A stretch of DNA of 62,998 nucleotides from Chloroflexota bacterium (GCA_023485685.1 JAMCZK010000046.1:1-62998); one strand, 5' to 3'; positions 44,434 to 52,808 are shown, counted from the first letter of the stretch. A program made the numbers and translations. The notes: generated by a model not told the origin, from the sequence alone.

Positions 44434-45009
44434 ATGACTACTCAAGCAGTGAAAGCACCAACAACGGTCAATGGCGTGAACGTGGATCAGCTATTGGCTA
44501 CCATTGAAGCCGTAAAGAGCAATCCGGAACTTGGCAAATGCAAGTTTCGGGCGGAAACCGAGTGGATCAGCGGTGGACATTCTCGCACCAGGATCCAGGA
44601 TTTCTATGCTGCCGGCCAGGAAGACGGCTCGCGCTCCAAGCCGTTTATCCTCGAGGGGGATGAACCACCGGTCCTGCTGGGCGAAAATGCAGGGCCGAAC
44701 GCAGTGGAGGCGGTTCTGCATGCCCTGGCCTCCTGCCTCGCAGTAGGCTTTATCTACAACGCGGCGGCCTCCGGCATCAAAGTGGAGAGTCTGAACTTTG
44801 AGATCGAGGGAGGCCTGGACCTGCATGCCTTTCTTGGCCTTTCGGACAAATCGCGGCCCGGTTACGAAAATGTCAAACTGACGTACCGTATCAAATCCGA
44901 TGCGCCGCGCGCCAAAATCGTCGAGCTGTGCAATTACGTTCAGAAGACATCGCCGGTCCTCGATATTCTGCGCAATCCGGTTCCCGTTTCGGTTTCTCTG
45001 GCTGACTAG
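44434..45009 (+). CDS. OsmC family peroxide reductase-like protein
   Basis: 191 residues. Both family cysteines are present, the first in LASCLAVG and the second in ELCNYVQKTSPV, so a thiol-based peroxidase activity against organic hydroperoxides is plausible. The N-terminal 40 residues are longer than in minimal OsmC. A strong AAAGGAGA ribosome-binding site precedes ATG 44434. Divergent from the HTH-hydrolase gene, with a 117-nt shared upstream region that should hold both promoters. Confidence 0.9.
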   Translation: MTTQAVKAPTTVNGVNVDQLLATIEAVKSNPELGKCKFRAETEWISGGHSRTRIQDFYAAGQEDGSRSKPFILEGDEPPVLLGENAGPNAVEAVLHALASCLAVGFIYNAAASGIKVESLNFEIEGGLDLHAFLGLSDKSRPGYENVKLTYRIKSDAPRAKIVELCNYVQKTSPVLDILRNPVPVSVSLAD

Positions 45010-45018
45010 GATTACAAG

Positions 45019-45058
45019 GCGAACACGCCATGCGTATTCCATTGCTTGGCGTGTTCGC
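45019..45058 (+). terminator. 12-bp perfect hairpin between osmC and the EamA gene
   Basis: Arms GCGAACACGCCA (45019-45030) and TGGCGTGTTCGC (45047-45058) with a 16-nt loop, without a T-run. It probably ends or processes the osmC transcript before the EamA gene. Confidence 0.6.
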
Positions 45059-45081
45059 AACACTTTCGCCTTGGAGGTTGT

Positions 45082-45996
45082 ATGAAGACAAAGGACTGGT
45101 TGGCATTCGCAGGCCTCAGCTTGGCTTGGGGCTCATCGTTTTTCTGGATCAAGATCGCAGTGGCGGAGGTAGGGCCTTTCCTGCTGGTGGCACTGCGCGT
45201 GCTGTTCGGCATCCTGGGTCTGGCGGCCGTCGCCCTGTGGCGACGCCCGGAATGGCCCAAAGACCGTCGCGCCATCGGCGCGCTGCTGTTGCTCGGCATC
45301 ACCAACACTGCGTTGCCCTTCGTGTTGATCTCCTGGGCAGAGATCCATATTGACTCGGCGGTAGCGGCCATCCTGAATGGTAGCGTTCCATTGTTCACCA
45401 TGGTGATCGCTCACTTTGCTTTGGCCGATGACCGCATGACGCGCCAACGCGTGCTGGGATTGGCGGTGGGCTTTTTGGGCGTGATCGTGTTGACCCTGCG
45501 AGATCTTCAGGGAGACATCCGGCTGAACTTGTTGGCCCAGGGCGCCATGATGCTGGCTGTACTGTTCTATGCAGGCAGTTCGGTGTTTGCACGCCGCAAT
45601 GCTCAAGGCGTCTCACCCATCGTGCATGCCTTGGTTCCGCTGCTATCTGCCGATGCCTTTATCTGGGGCGGGGCGCTGCTCAATGAGTCACCGATCAGAT
45701 TGCCTGTTCAAGGAATTACCTGGATTGCCCTGCTCTGGCTGGGCCTAGTTGGCTCTTGCACTGCCTACTTGCTGTATTTCTACTTGGTGCATTCAATCGG
45801 GCCAACGCGCGCCACCATGGTGACATATATGTTCCCGGTTGTTGGTATCACTCTGGGGGTTGCCTTTCTCGGAGAGGTGCTGGATGTATCGCTCGTCTTG
45901 GGCGCGATACTTGTAGTGGGCAGCCTGCTAATTGTGAATCGCCGAGCAGCAGGGGTAAAACGGACTCAACTCAAACCCGCAGTTGCTTCTGATTAA
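45082..45996 (+). CDS. EamA-family (DMT superfamily) exporter
   Basis: About 304 residues from ATG 45082, which has a TTGGAGG ribosome-binding site; a longer frame from 45046 adds 12 residues. Ten membrane helices in two EamA repeats, with the conserved LAWGSSFFWIKIA near the start and PVVGITLGVAFLGEVLD in the second repeat. These carriers move amino acids, nucleosides or other metabolites, usually outward. Substrate unknown. Its position after osmC and the hairpin could allow partial co-expression. Confidence 0.9.
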   Translation: MKTKDWLAFAGLSLAWGSSFFWIKIAVAEVGPFLLVALRVLFGILGLAAVALWRRPEWPKDRRAIGALLLLGITNTALPFVLISWAEIHIDSAVAAILNGSVPLFTMVIAHFALADDRMTRQRVLGLAVGFLGVIVLTLRDLQGDIRLNLLAQGAMMLAVLFYAGSSVFARRNAQGVSPIVHALVPLLSADAFIWGGALLNESPIRLPVQGITWIALLWLGLVGSCTAYLLYFYLVHSIGPTRATMVTYMFPVVGITLGVAFLGEVLDVSLVLGAILVVGSLLIVNRRAAGVKRTQLKPAVASD

Positions 45997-46223
45997 TTCG
46001 TATACAAATAGCCCTGGGTTTGCTTGATTGCAAAACGTGGTTATACGGAAGAACGCGCAATAGGGTTCCCCTTCTCAGCCCTTTCACTTCGTTCAAGGGC
46101 AGCTCAGGGCAGGCTCTCGCTAATAGGCTTCCTCTTTGGGTTTGATAGTGGTCCGCAGACTTTCCAGCAGCGATGATGTCAAAAAAAGCCCGCCAATAGG
46201 CGGGCTTTCTGTGTGTTGGGACT
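45997..46223. repeat. Intergenic region with GCTCAGGGCAGGCTCT repeat and terminator
   Basis: The 227-nt gap has no gene. The 16-nt string at 46102-46117 recurs exactly at 47703-47718, inside another repeat. A strong terminator follows at 46187-46206. Confidence 0.6.
46187..46206. terminator. Bidirectional intrinsic terminator downstream of hsp20
   Basis: Perfect stem AGCCCGCC / GGCGGGCT with loop AATA. On the minus strand it is followed by seven T residues, ending the hsp20 transcript; on the plus strand TTTCT follows, which may end the EamA transcript. Confidence 0.85.
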
Positions 46224-46661
46224 TTACTTGGCCTTTACGGTGATGGTCTTGGCCTTGGCCTCTTCAGCCTTGGGCATGGTGAGGTGCAGAACCCCATCCT
46301 TCACCTCGGCCACGGCCTTGTCGGCCTTCACGGCCGCCGGCAGCATCAGGCTGCGGGCATAGGAATGGTAGCGCTGTTCGCGCATATGGTAAGTCGCTTC
46401 TTTGCGCTCTTCTTCTTCCTTGCGCTCGGCCTTGATGGTCAGCATGTCGCCGATGACCTGGATGTCTACATCCTCGGCTTTTATGCCGGGCATGGCGGCT
46501 TCCACCACCACCTCATCATCGGTCTGGTACATGTCCACACGGGGCGCATACCAGCCGTTCTGGGTCAGGGGGCGGAAGAAATTGCCATCGAACATCCTAT
46601 CCCAGTCTCTCCGCATGTCAGCGATTTCGCGGAAAGGATCCCATCGAATTAAATCTGCCAT
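46224..46661 (-). CDS. Hsp20-family small heat-shock protein
   Basis: About 145 residues from ATG 46661, preceded by a GGAGG site 6 nt upstream. The alpha-crystallin domain runs from about residue 40 (YAPRVDMYQTDDEVVVEAAMPGIKAEDVDIQV) to the end of SLMLPAAVKADKAVAEVKDGVLHLTMPK. The C-terminal AKTITVKAK replaces the usual IxI tail with ITV. ATP-independent holdase that keeps unfolding proteins soluble. Stand-alone gene with its own terminator. Confidence 0.93.
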   Translation of the reverse strand: MADLIRWDPFREIADMRRDWDRMFDGNFFRPLTQNGWYAPRVDMYQTDDEVVVEAAMPGIKAEDVDIQVIGDMLTIKAERKEEEERKEATYHMREQRYHSYARSLMLPAAVKADKAVAEVKDGVLHLTMPKAEEAKAKTITVKAK

Positions 46662-46805
46662 AGTTACCTCCAATTCAAGATTATGGTTCTCGAACGAACT
46701 AATTCGAACTTACGCCGTGCGCGTTAAAAACGCGCAAACGCTTTATATGAAAAACGTAAAAGGAGGCGGCGTATTACTTGCCCGAGGTAAATCTTTCCCC
46801 TCGAC

Positions 46806-46846
46806 TCGGAGATTGCTTCGCCCGCTTTGCAGGCTCGCAATGACAA
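46806..46846. repeat. Partial copy of the ATTGCGA/GAAGCAATC repeat
   Basis: GAGATTGCTTCGCCCGCTTTGCAGGCTCGCAATGA resembles the right half of the multi-hairpin element at 40991-41133. It lies upstream of hsp20 and abuts the next hairpin. Confidence 0.6.
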
Positions 46847-46887
46847 AAAATAGAAGATTAACTTGGTTAATCTTCTATTTTTTGTCA
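46841..46887. terminator. 22-bp perfect terminator hairpin overlapping the regulator stop codon
   Basis: Arms 46841-46862 and 46866-46887 are exact reverse complements with loop TTG. The outer end includes the stop codon (46885-46887) of the response regulator. On the minus strand the second arm ends in TATTTTTTG, a typical intrinsic terminator. Confidence 0.85.
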
Positions 46888-47634
46888 CTTTTTAGGCTTA
46901 CTGGAAGCGTTTTCTTCTTGCTGGCGCTTGAAATCTACAAAGCGGTAGCCGACGCCGCGTTCCGTTAGGATGTACTTGGGGTTGGCGGGGTCTTCCTCTA
47001 ATTTTTCCCTTAGATAGTTTACATACAGGCGAACATAGTGGGGCTCGTCGCGATATTCGTAACCCCAGACTTTGGCCAGGATCTGATCGTGGGTGACAAC
47101 CCAGCCGGCGTTCTGCACTAGGTGATACAGCAGCCTATATTCGGTGGGGCGCAGCTTAACCGGTTTGCCTTCGACCCAAACTTCGCGGCGATTGAAATCG
47201 ATCTTCAGGCGGTCGTCCACCTGAATAGCGCCTTCCTTGCCTTGGCGGGATTTCTCGGTGCGGCGCAACACGGCGCGCACGCGGCTGACCAGCTCGCGGG
47301 GACTGAATGGCTTGGTGACATAATCGTCGGCGCCCAGCTCCAGGCCGCGCACACGATCGTCTTCTTCGGTCTTGGCGGTGAGCATGATAATGGGCACATC
47401 ATGGTTTTCGCGGACCATGCGCAGGATTTCGAAACCGTCCAGGTCGGGGAGCATGACGTCGAGCAGGATGAGGTCTGGCAAGGTCTGGCGTAGCTTCTCC
47501 ATGGCCTGCTTGCCGTTGAAGGCTTCAACAACCTGGAAGCCGTCCTGCTCCAGGTTGAGGTGGATGAAGCGAACGATGCGTTCTTCGTCGTCTACGACGA
47601 GAATGCGTTTGTTAGCCAGGGATGCGTCGGTCAT
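46885..47634 (-). CDS. OmpR/PhoB-family response regulator
   Basis: About 249 residues from ATG 47634. The longer frame from 47724 translates a repeat (ACPERSEW) and is rejected. Receiver domain: acidic pocket VDDEE, phospho-acceptor in [13 protein letters not shown], Thr in LTAKTEE and Lys in YVTKPF. The C-terminal winged-helix DNA-binding domain (about 140-245) includes [20 protein letters not shown] and [14 protein letters not shown]. No histidine kinase is adjacent. The five-gene phospho-signalling operon ends 98 nt upstream, so Ser/Thr phosphorylation of this regulator is conceivable but unproven. Confidence 0.93.
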   Translation of the reverse strand: MTDASLANKRILVVDDEERIVRFIHLNLEQDGFQVVEAFNGKQAMEKLRQTLPDLILLDVMLPDLDGFEILRMVRENHDVPIIMLTAKTEEDDRVRGLELGADDYVTKPFSPRELVSRVRAVLRRTEKSRQGKEGAIQVDDRLKIDFNRREVWVEGKPVKLRPTEYRLLYHLVQNAGWVVTHDQILAKVWGYEYRDEPHYVRLYVNYLREKLEEDPANPKYILTERGVGYRFVDFKRQQEENASSKPKK

Positions 47635-47644
47635 GGTTATCACC

Positions 47645-47728
47645 AACCTTGCGAAGGTTGACCTTGAAATCAGCGTTTTGGCAAGTCCAACCCATTCGCT
47701 ACGCTCAGGGCAGGCTCTTCGCAAGGTT
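47645..47728. repeat. Palindromic repeat family A, copy 4, with nested insert
   Basis: Left end AACCTTGCGAAGGTT (47645-47659); right end TTCGCAAGGTTT. A 25-nt segment (47693-47717, containing GCTCAGGGCAGG) interrupts the right arm between AACC and TTCGCAAGG. The element lies 4 nt downstream of the stop of the minus-strand 80-aa gene. Confidence 0.75.
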
Positions 47729-47732
47729 TTTG

Positions 47733-47975
47733 TTATTCGCGAACGAAGCCGATGATCGCATCCTCCGCACCGCTGGGAAGGACTTCGACGAAGCTGATGC
47801 GACTCCAGGGCCAGATCACCGTGGTCACGTCATTTTGCAAGTAATGCAAATCCTTGCCATCCCGTTTGCGCGGATTCTGCACACGGATGTTGAGATCGCC
47901 AGGGCCAGGCAGATCTTCGATTTCACCGATTACCGGGTCCTCATTGTGGATGTGGATCAGAACGGTGTACGCCAT
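47733..47975 (-). CDS. Conserved small hypothetical protein in the phospho-signalling operon
   Basis: 80 residues, not assigned to a family. Begins [23 protein letters not shown] and ends [21 protein letters not shown]; the beta-rich pattern suggests a small barrel. No cysteine clusters, no membrane helix. It follows the zinc-ribbon/FHA gene by 9 nt and is last in the unit, so it is likely translated with it. Could be an adaptor for the FHA or kinase proteins; this is inference from position alone. Confidence 0.7.
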   Translation of the reverse strand: MAYTVLIHIHNEDPVIGEIEDLPGPGDLNIRVQNPRKRDGKDLHYLQNDVTTVIWPWSRISFVEVLPSGAEDAIIGFVRE

Positions 47976-47984
47976 GGTGCTTGG

Positions 47985-48500
47985 TTACTCTTGACCAACC
48001 AGGGCTTGAATGTTCAGCCGTCCGAGTCGCACCACATCTTTGTTGCTCAACGGATAATCCTGATGGGGTGTTAGTTTTTCGTTGTTCACGCGGGTGCCGT
48101 TGGCGGAGCCCAGGTCGGTAATCCATATGGCGTCTTCCTCGACGCGGATACGGGCATGCAGGCGAGAGACCCCGGATTGATAGGCGCCGTACGGCTCTAG
48201 GTCAATGTCGGGAAGAATGGATTGCCCTTCGCTGACGCGGCCGATTATGTATTCGCCGGGTCCATTCAGGGGAAGGATCTGCCCGCTACGAATGATATGC
48301 AGGTTGAGACGGGCAGTTGCAATAGGGGCAGGTAAAGTCCCTGAGCCTTCCAGTTTATTGGTGACAGAGCCGCCCATTGTGGCGCTATCCATGGGCATGG
48401 TACGCAGCTTGTCGGTTCCAACCAGTCTGGCACCGCAATTGGAGCAGAACAAATCGTTCTGTTCCTGCTCCAGCCCGCAATTTGGGCAATTGATCCTCAC
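47985..48500 (-). CDS. Zinc-ribbon plus FHA-domain protein
   Basis: 171 residues. A four-cysteine zinc ribbon at the start (CPNCG...CSNCG, about residues 4-24), a linker, then an FHA domain (about 75-165) with IIGRVSEG, SRLHARIR and DLGSANGTRVNN, the loops that read phosphothreonine. Expected to bind proteins phosphorylated by the operon kinase. Its ATG overlaps the stop of the J-domain/vWA gene by 4 nt (ATGA), a sign of translational coupling. Confidence 0.92.
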   Translation of the reverse strand: MRINCPNCGLEQEQNDLFCSNCGARLVGTDKLRTMPMDSATMGGSVTNKLEGSGTLPAPIATARLNLHIIRSGQILPLNGPGEYIIGRVSEGQSILPDIDLEPYGAYQSGVSRLHARIRVEEDAIWITDLGSANGTRVNNEKLTPHQDYPLSNKDVVRLGRLNIQALVGQE

Positions 48501-50020
48501 CGCTTGCCTCGTCTCCGGCTCTTGGCCTGTTCTGTTTCGTGCTTTGCCAAATGCTTCGCGATTAATGCCCTTGTTCCGTATTTTATCTGTTTTCCTGTTT
48601 TCTCACCAAGCACGCCGCTTCTTTTTATGTCATCAGCTGCCAGTAATACCGTCTGAGCTAGTCCCTTTTGACCGTTGGATAACAAGTGAGTGGCGAGCAT
48701 GCGCATGCGTTTCGCCGCGCCCACCAGGTCCCCGGCTTCGATGTCCTGGCGAGCCTGCTCTTGCATACGGTACAGCGACAGTTTGCCAATAGCGTTAATA
48801 ATGACTTGCGAGGGTCCATCGGTATCCAATTCAATTTCCTGTACTGGGCGGCTGAGCCTGAAGCGAGCTTTGGTTGAGGGGACGGACCGCGTGGGGATGT
48901 CCAGTCTAAGCTCCCCTTCAGCCAAGACTAGATCGCCTTGTTGTAGCTGGCTTGCATTCACTTCGAATTCAAGCAACACACTAAGGCTGGTCTCCGTCGG
49001 GATGGCGCCCAGGTAGAGGGGCGACTCGCTCGGCAAAGCACCCGGGTCGGGAGAGAGTCGGAAAGCAAAGTGCAGCCTGCTTTGAGGCCCTGCCTCAAAG
49101 TGCAGTTTCACATTGTTGGCAAAACAATGGCCGAGAGTATTGAGGCGGCCTTCAAGCAGCTTGTAAATTTCCGTGCTACGGTCTGCATAGAGGCTGCTGC
49201 CACCGCCCCGGGCAACAAGCTGGTCTATAAACACTTCGTTCCATTCTTCGCCAATGCCAACCGCGCTGATGGGCACACCCAGCTCGGAGGCCTGACCCGC
49301 CAGGAGAAGACAGGCTTCTTCATCGCCATAGGTGCGACCGTCGGTAATCAACACCAGATGGTTGATGTGGTTGGGCCGTAAATTGCGCCGGATTTCGTGC
49401 AGACCCAATTGCAGACCCTGGTAAATTTCCGTGCCTCCACGCGTTTGCAAGGTGCTGATTCGCGATTGCAGCCGGCGGTTATCGCGCCCAGATTGCGCCG
49501 GGATGACAAGATCGGCGCGATCGTTGAAAGTCACTATGGAAAGAAAGTCTTGAGGTTGGACTTGCTCGAGAAAATGGTTGGCAGCTTTCACCACTTGGCC
49601 CAGGCGGCTGCCTGCCATGGAGGTGGAGCTATCCAACACCAGGCAAACGTTGAGCGGTGGCCGGCCTTCGCGGTCCCCGGCGCCGGCAGCCATCAGGTCG
49701 AGGAGCACGTAAATTACCTGGTTGGCTTCACCCGGTGTGATTTGGTTGCGACTGTAGAGGGCATTCACCATGATGGAAGTGGGCGTGTCGATATCTGGCG
49801 GCAGACTAGAGTCGTAAGCCCGACGTTTCTCGCGATTGGAAAGCGTGTCGTAGGCCTCTTGCACCAGCTGGAAGAGTTCGTCTCTCCCCGTTTTTTTGTC
49901 GGCATCCGGGTGGAAGCGGCGGGTGGCGCTGCGATAGGCCTGGTGGATCTCGTCCAGGGTCGCCGTCCTGGAAATTCCTAAACGAGCGTAATAATTGTCC
50001 AGGTAGTTGGTGGCTCTCAT
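48497..50020 (-). CDS. J-domain plus von Willebrand A protein
   Basis: 507 residues. Residues about 5-72 are a J-domain with intact HPD (RRFHPDADK), which should stimulate the ATPase of DnaK. Residues about 120-300 are a vWA domain with MIDAS signature (LVLDSSTSMAGSRL, DxSxS), later T and D positions, and SAVGIGEEWNE. The C-terminal 150 residues are beta-rich followed by a helical, Ala/Arg-rich tail. A J-domain joined to vWA is unusual. In-frame with a tight operon (6 nt after the phosphatase stop), so it may be a phospho-regulated assembly factor. Confidence 0.88.
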   Translation of the reverse strand: MRATNYLDNYYARLGISRTATLDEIHQAYRSATRRFHPDADKKTGRDELFQLVQEAYDTLSNREKRRAYDSSLPPDIDTPTSIMVNALYSRNQITPGEANQVIYVLLDLMAAGAGDREGRPPLNVCLVLDSSTSMAGSRLGQVVKAANHFLEQVQPQDFLSIVTFNDRADLVIPAQSGRDNRRLQSRISTLQTRGGTEIYQGLQLGLHEIRRNLRPNHINHLVLITDGRTYGDEEACLLLAGQASELGVPISAVGIGEEWNEVFIDQLVARGGGSSLYADRSTEIYKLLEGRLNTLGHCFANNVKLHFEAGPQSRLHFAFRLSPDPGALPSESPLYLGAIPTETSLSVLLEFEVNASQLQQGDLVLAEGELRLDIPTRSVPSTKARFRLSRPVQEIELDTDGPSQVIINAIGKLSLYRMQEQARQDIEAGDLVGAAKRMRMLATHLLSNGQKGLAQTVLLAADDIKRSGVLGEKTGKQIKYGTRALIAKHLAKHETEQAKSRRRGKR

Positions 50021-50026
50021 CCGGGA

Positions 50027-50935
50027 TCAGTTGACCAGGCGGACCAAAACCACAGAAATATTGTCCGGGCCTCCCGCGGCATTGGCAGCTTCTACCAAAT
50101 GGTGACAGGCGAGAAAGGGACTGGAGGTGGCATTCACGATGCGCTGGATATCGTCTTCATTAACAACTCCCCAAAGCCCATCAGAACAGATCAAAAGGAA
50201 ACCGGGATTAGGCAAACTGCTGTTAAAGATATCCGCCTGGGCGGTATCCCCCTGGCCGAGGGCGCGATAGAGCACCGATTTCTGGGGGTGTGTGGCCGCT
50301 TCTTCTCCGGTGAGCTGACCCATCTCCTGCAGCCGTTTCACCAACGAATGGTCTTTGGTCAGCGCTTCAATGCGTCCATCGCGCGTGATGGCATAGGCGC
50401 GGCTATCGCCCAGGTGGGCAATGACCAGTTGAGTGCCAACCACCAGGGCTGCGGTTAGCGTGCAGCCTCCTCCGGGTGCGGCTTTTCTCACAGCCTTATG
50501 GGCTTGGTCGACTGCTGACTCCATAATTTCGCGAAGAGATTCGTTGGTTGGTCGAGGTTCAGGGCCGAAAAGCGGCTTATAGAGCTTGCTGATCAAATGG
50601 TTGCCTACCGTGCGCACGGCTGTTTCGGAGGCTATCTCACCATTGCGATGCCCGCCCATCCCGTCGGCTACGATATAAATGCCCAGCGGTTGGCTATTCG
50701 AGGTGGTGTCTAGAACACCGCTAAGGCAGAGCAGCGCGTCTTCGTTGTTCTCGCGGCGCTGGCCCAAATCCAGGGCGGACGCGGCGACCAGGTGATTGAA
50801 TTTGGCGCCTCGTTGGCTGCCGACAAAATCCCAAACCTGAGCTTCGTCGAGTAGCGGCGCGGTGGCCGCAGTGCCCTGTTTGTCCGCTTTGGATTTCGAT
50901 TTCTTGCGGCGAAAGCGTTTCAGGAATTTTTTCAT
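50027..50935 (-). CDS. PP2C-family Ser/Thr phosphatase
   Basis: About 302 residues from ATG 50935; the longer frame from 50989 is less likely because a basic MKKFLKRFRRKK start follows. Metal-binding motifs are intact: RRENNEDA, VADGMGGHRNG, LGDSRAY, CSDGLWGVV and GGPDNISVVLV. It removes phosphate from Ser/Thr, presumably reversing the kinase encoded 13 nt upstream. The basic N-terminus may associate with membrane or nucleic acid; no helix is predicted. Confidence 0.95.
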   Translation of the reverse strand: MKKFLKRFRRKKSKSKADKQGTAATAPLLDEAQVWDFVGSQRGAKFNHLVAASALDLGQRRENNEDALLCLSGVLDTTSNSQPLGIYIVADGMGGHRNGEIASETAVRTVGNHLISKLYKPLFGPEPRPTNESLREIMESAVDQAHKAVRKAAPGGGCTLTAALVVGTQLVIAHLGDSRAYAITRDGRIEALTKDHSLVKRLQEMGQLTGEEAATHPQKSVLYRALGQGDTAQADIFNSSLPNPGFLLICSDGLWGVVNEDDIQRIVNATSSPFLACHHLVEAANAAGGPDNISVVLVRLVN

Positions 50936-50948
50936 GAGGTGGCTTTCC

Positions 50949-52808
50949 TTAGGCCAGGAAGGCGTAAACGCGTTTGTCAGTGGAACCAATGAAGATCATG
51001 TCCTCATGGGCAACAGGAGTTCCCGTGATGGGCTTGCCTGTTTGAAAACGCCAGCGGAGACGGCCACTGGCCGCGCCCAGGCAGTAAAAACCGCCATCCA
51101 CAGAACCGCAATAGATGGCGTCTCGGTGAACAATAGGAGAACCCGTCACCTGATGGTCGGTCGTGTAACGCCACATTTCTTTTGCAGAACGGGTGTCGAT
51201 ACAGTAAATGATGTGGTCGGCGGCGCCGGTATACAGGAAATTGTTCTGGATTGCCGGCGTGGAAATGCTGCCTTTGCCCAGGCGGAAACGCCAAACCACC
51301 CAACCGGAATTGGCATCCAGCGCGTACAGCGTGCTGTCCATCGAACCGAAATAGACAGCCCCATCGGCAAGGATTGGCGAAGAGGTGATGGCGCGCTTGG
51401 CTTTATAGCGCCAACGCGGGTCGCCGCGGAAATCTACACAGGTGAAGTCGCCTGCCTCGGAGCCGAAATAGACATATTCGTCGCTCACGAAAGGCGTCGA
51501 GCGCACAGGGGAGCCAGCTTCTGCTTTCCACGAAAGGCGGCCATTGTTCGTGCTCACCGCGTGCAGGTAACCATCGTCGGAGCCGATAAAAACGTGGCCT
51601 TCGGCAATACGGGGAGAGGAACGTACCGGACCTTCGGTGTAATAGGTCCATATTACTTTGCCGGAGATTGCGGATACGACATGGAGACGCTTATCCTCTG
51701 AGCCAAAGTAGACGTTACCTTCGAGAATCGCGGGTTTGCCCGGGATGCCGCCGTCCGTTGGATATTTCCATCTGAATTGCCCATTGGATGCATCGAGAGC
51801 GTAAAGGTTGTTGTCGTAACAACCGATGAAGAGCGTACCCTCGTGGTAATTCGGTGAGCCGCGCAGCTCATCTTCGCATTCGAAGCTCCAGAGCGGTTTG
51901 ACGCCCACGCCGCGCGTGGTTGGCTGGGCGGAGGGGATGCTCAGGTGGAGCAGAGTGCCCGTTTTGCGCGCGACGTTAATGAGCGCTTCCTTCATTTCAG
52001 AGGCGCTTTCGTAACGGTCCTCTGGTTTGTACTCCAGGGCGCGCTCAACCACTGCAGAAAATTCCTTGCTCACGTTGGGATTGATTTCACTGATCAGGCG
52101 TTCGCCAAAGGAAAATGGCGCTTCGAGTTGTGGGTCACGCAAGGTAAGCAGGTGATGCAAGGTGGCGCCCAAGGCATAGATATCCACCTTGGGTGTGGCT
52201 TCGCCTCTGTATTGATCGGGAGGAGAATAGCCTTGGGTGCCCACCATGGTGTTCCTTTGGCCGGATTCGAAGACTTTGGCGATACCGAAATCTACCAAGG
52301 CGACGTGATTTTGCAAGGTGTTCATGATATTGGAAGGCTTCACATCCCGGAAGATGATGGGCTCAGGTTTGTGGGCATGCAGGTAATCCAGCACATCGCA
52401 GAGTTCCACCGCCCAGGAAAGAACTTGCTCCTCGGGGAAAAAAGACTGAGTCTCCGACAAGAGTTGTTCGAGGTTTTTGCCGTGGATGAATTCCAGCACC
52501 AGGTAGGCGCGTTCGCCGATGGCGAAATAATCGTAAATGCGGGGGATGGCAGGGTGGCGCAGGGTGGCCAGGATGTTGGCTTCGCGCTCGAAGATCTGGA
52601 AGATATTCTTGCGTACGATGGGGTCGGTCACCTGGCTGATCATTTCCTTGATGGCCACCAGGCGAATGGCCTTGAAATTCTTGTCGCGGGCGCGATACAC
52701 AGCCCCCATTCCCCCCATGCCGACGATTTCCTGGATTTCGTAGCGGTCCAGCAGCAAGTCCCCCTGTTTCAGCTGGGAATATTTGAGGTCGCCTTCTTTG
52801 AAATCCAA
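50949..52808 (-). CDS. Ser/Thr protein kinase with C-terminal PQQ-type beta-propeller
   Basis: 619 residues. Kinase domain about 20-285: VGMGGMGAVYRARD, VAIKEM, FRDVKPSN, DFGIAKVFE and GTQGYSPPDQYRGE. The usual HRD is FRD, so the catalytic loop His is lost while Arg and Asp remain. After a short linker come about seven PQQ/WD-like blades (about 310-615, repeating YFGS.D..LYALDA..G...W). No membrane helix, so the propeller is cytosolic and likely senses or binds a partner. The start is uncertain: TTG 52808, or a CTG 30 nt upstream with an AGGAG site. Confidence 0.9.
   Translation of the reverse strand: MDFKEGDLKYSQLKQGDLLLDRYEIQEIVGMGGMGAVYRARDKNFKAIRLVAIKEMISQVTDPIVRKNIFQIFEREANILATLRHPAIPRIYDYFAIGERAYLVLEFIHGKNLEQLLSETQSFFPEEQVLSWAVELCDVLDYLHAHKPEPIIFRDVKPSNIMNTLQNHVALVDFGIAKVFESGQRNTMVGTQGYSPPDQYRGEATPKVDIYALGATLHHLLTLRDPQLEAPFSFGERLISEINPNVSKEFSAVVERALEYKPEDRYESASEMKEALINVARKTGTLLHLSIPSAQPTTRGVGVKPLWSFECEDELRGSPNYHEGTLFIGCYDNNLYALDASNGQFRWKYPTDGGIPGKPAILEGNVYFGSEDKRLHVVSAISGKVIWTYYTEGPVRSSPRIAEGHVFIGSDDGYLHAVSTNNGRLSWKAEAGSPVRSTPFVSDEYVYFGSEAGDFTCVDFRGDPRWRYKAKRAITSSPILADGAVYFGSMDSTLYALDANSGWVVWRFRLGKGSISTPAIQNNFLYTGAADHIIYCIDTRSAKEMWRYTTDHQVTGSPIVHRDAIYCGSVDGGFYCLGAASGRLRWRFQTGKPITGTPVAHEDMIFIGSTDKRVYAFLA

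Noticed and set aside
47635-47724. Longer start for the response regulator
   Set aside because: The added residues (ACPERSEW type) are translation of a dispersed repeat; the receiver domain starts at ATG 47634.
9539-47728. Repeats as a CRISPR array
   Set aside because: The copies are kilobases apart, not regularly spaced, lack spacers and no cas gene is present.
46885-52808. Type VI secretion regulatory locus
   Set aside because: Kinase, PP2C and FHA resemble its control set, but no tube, sheath or baseplate gene is in the window.
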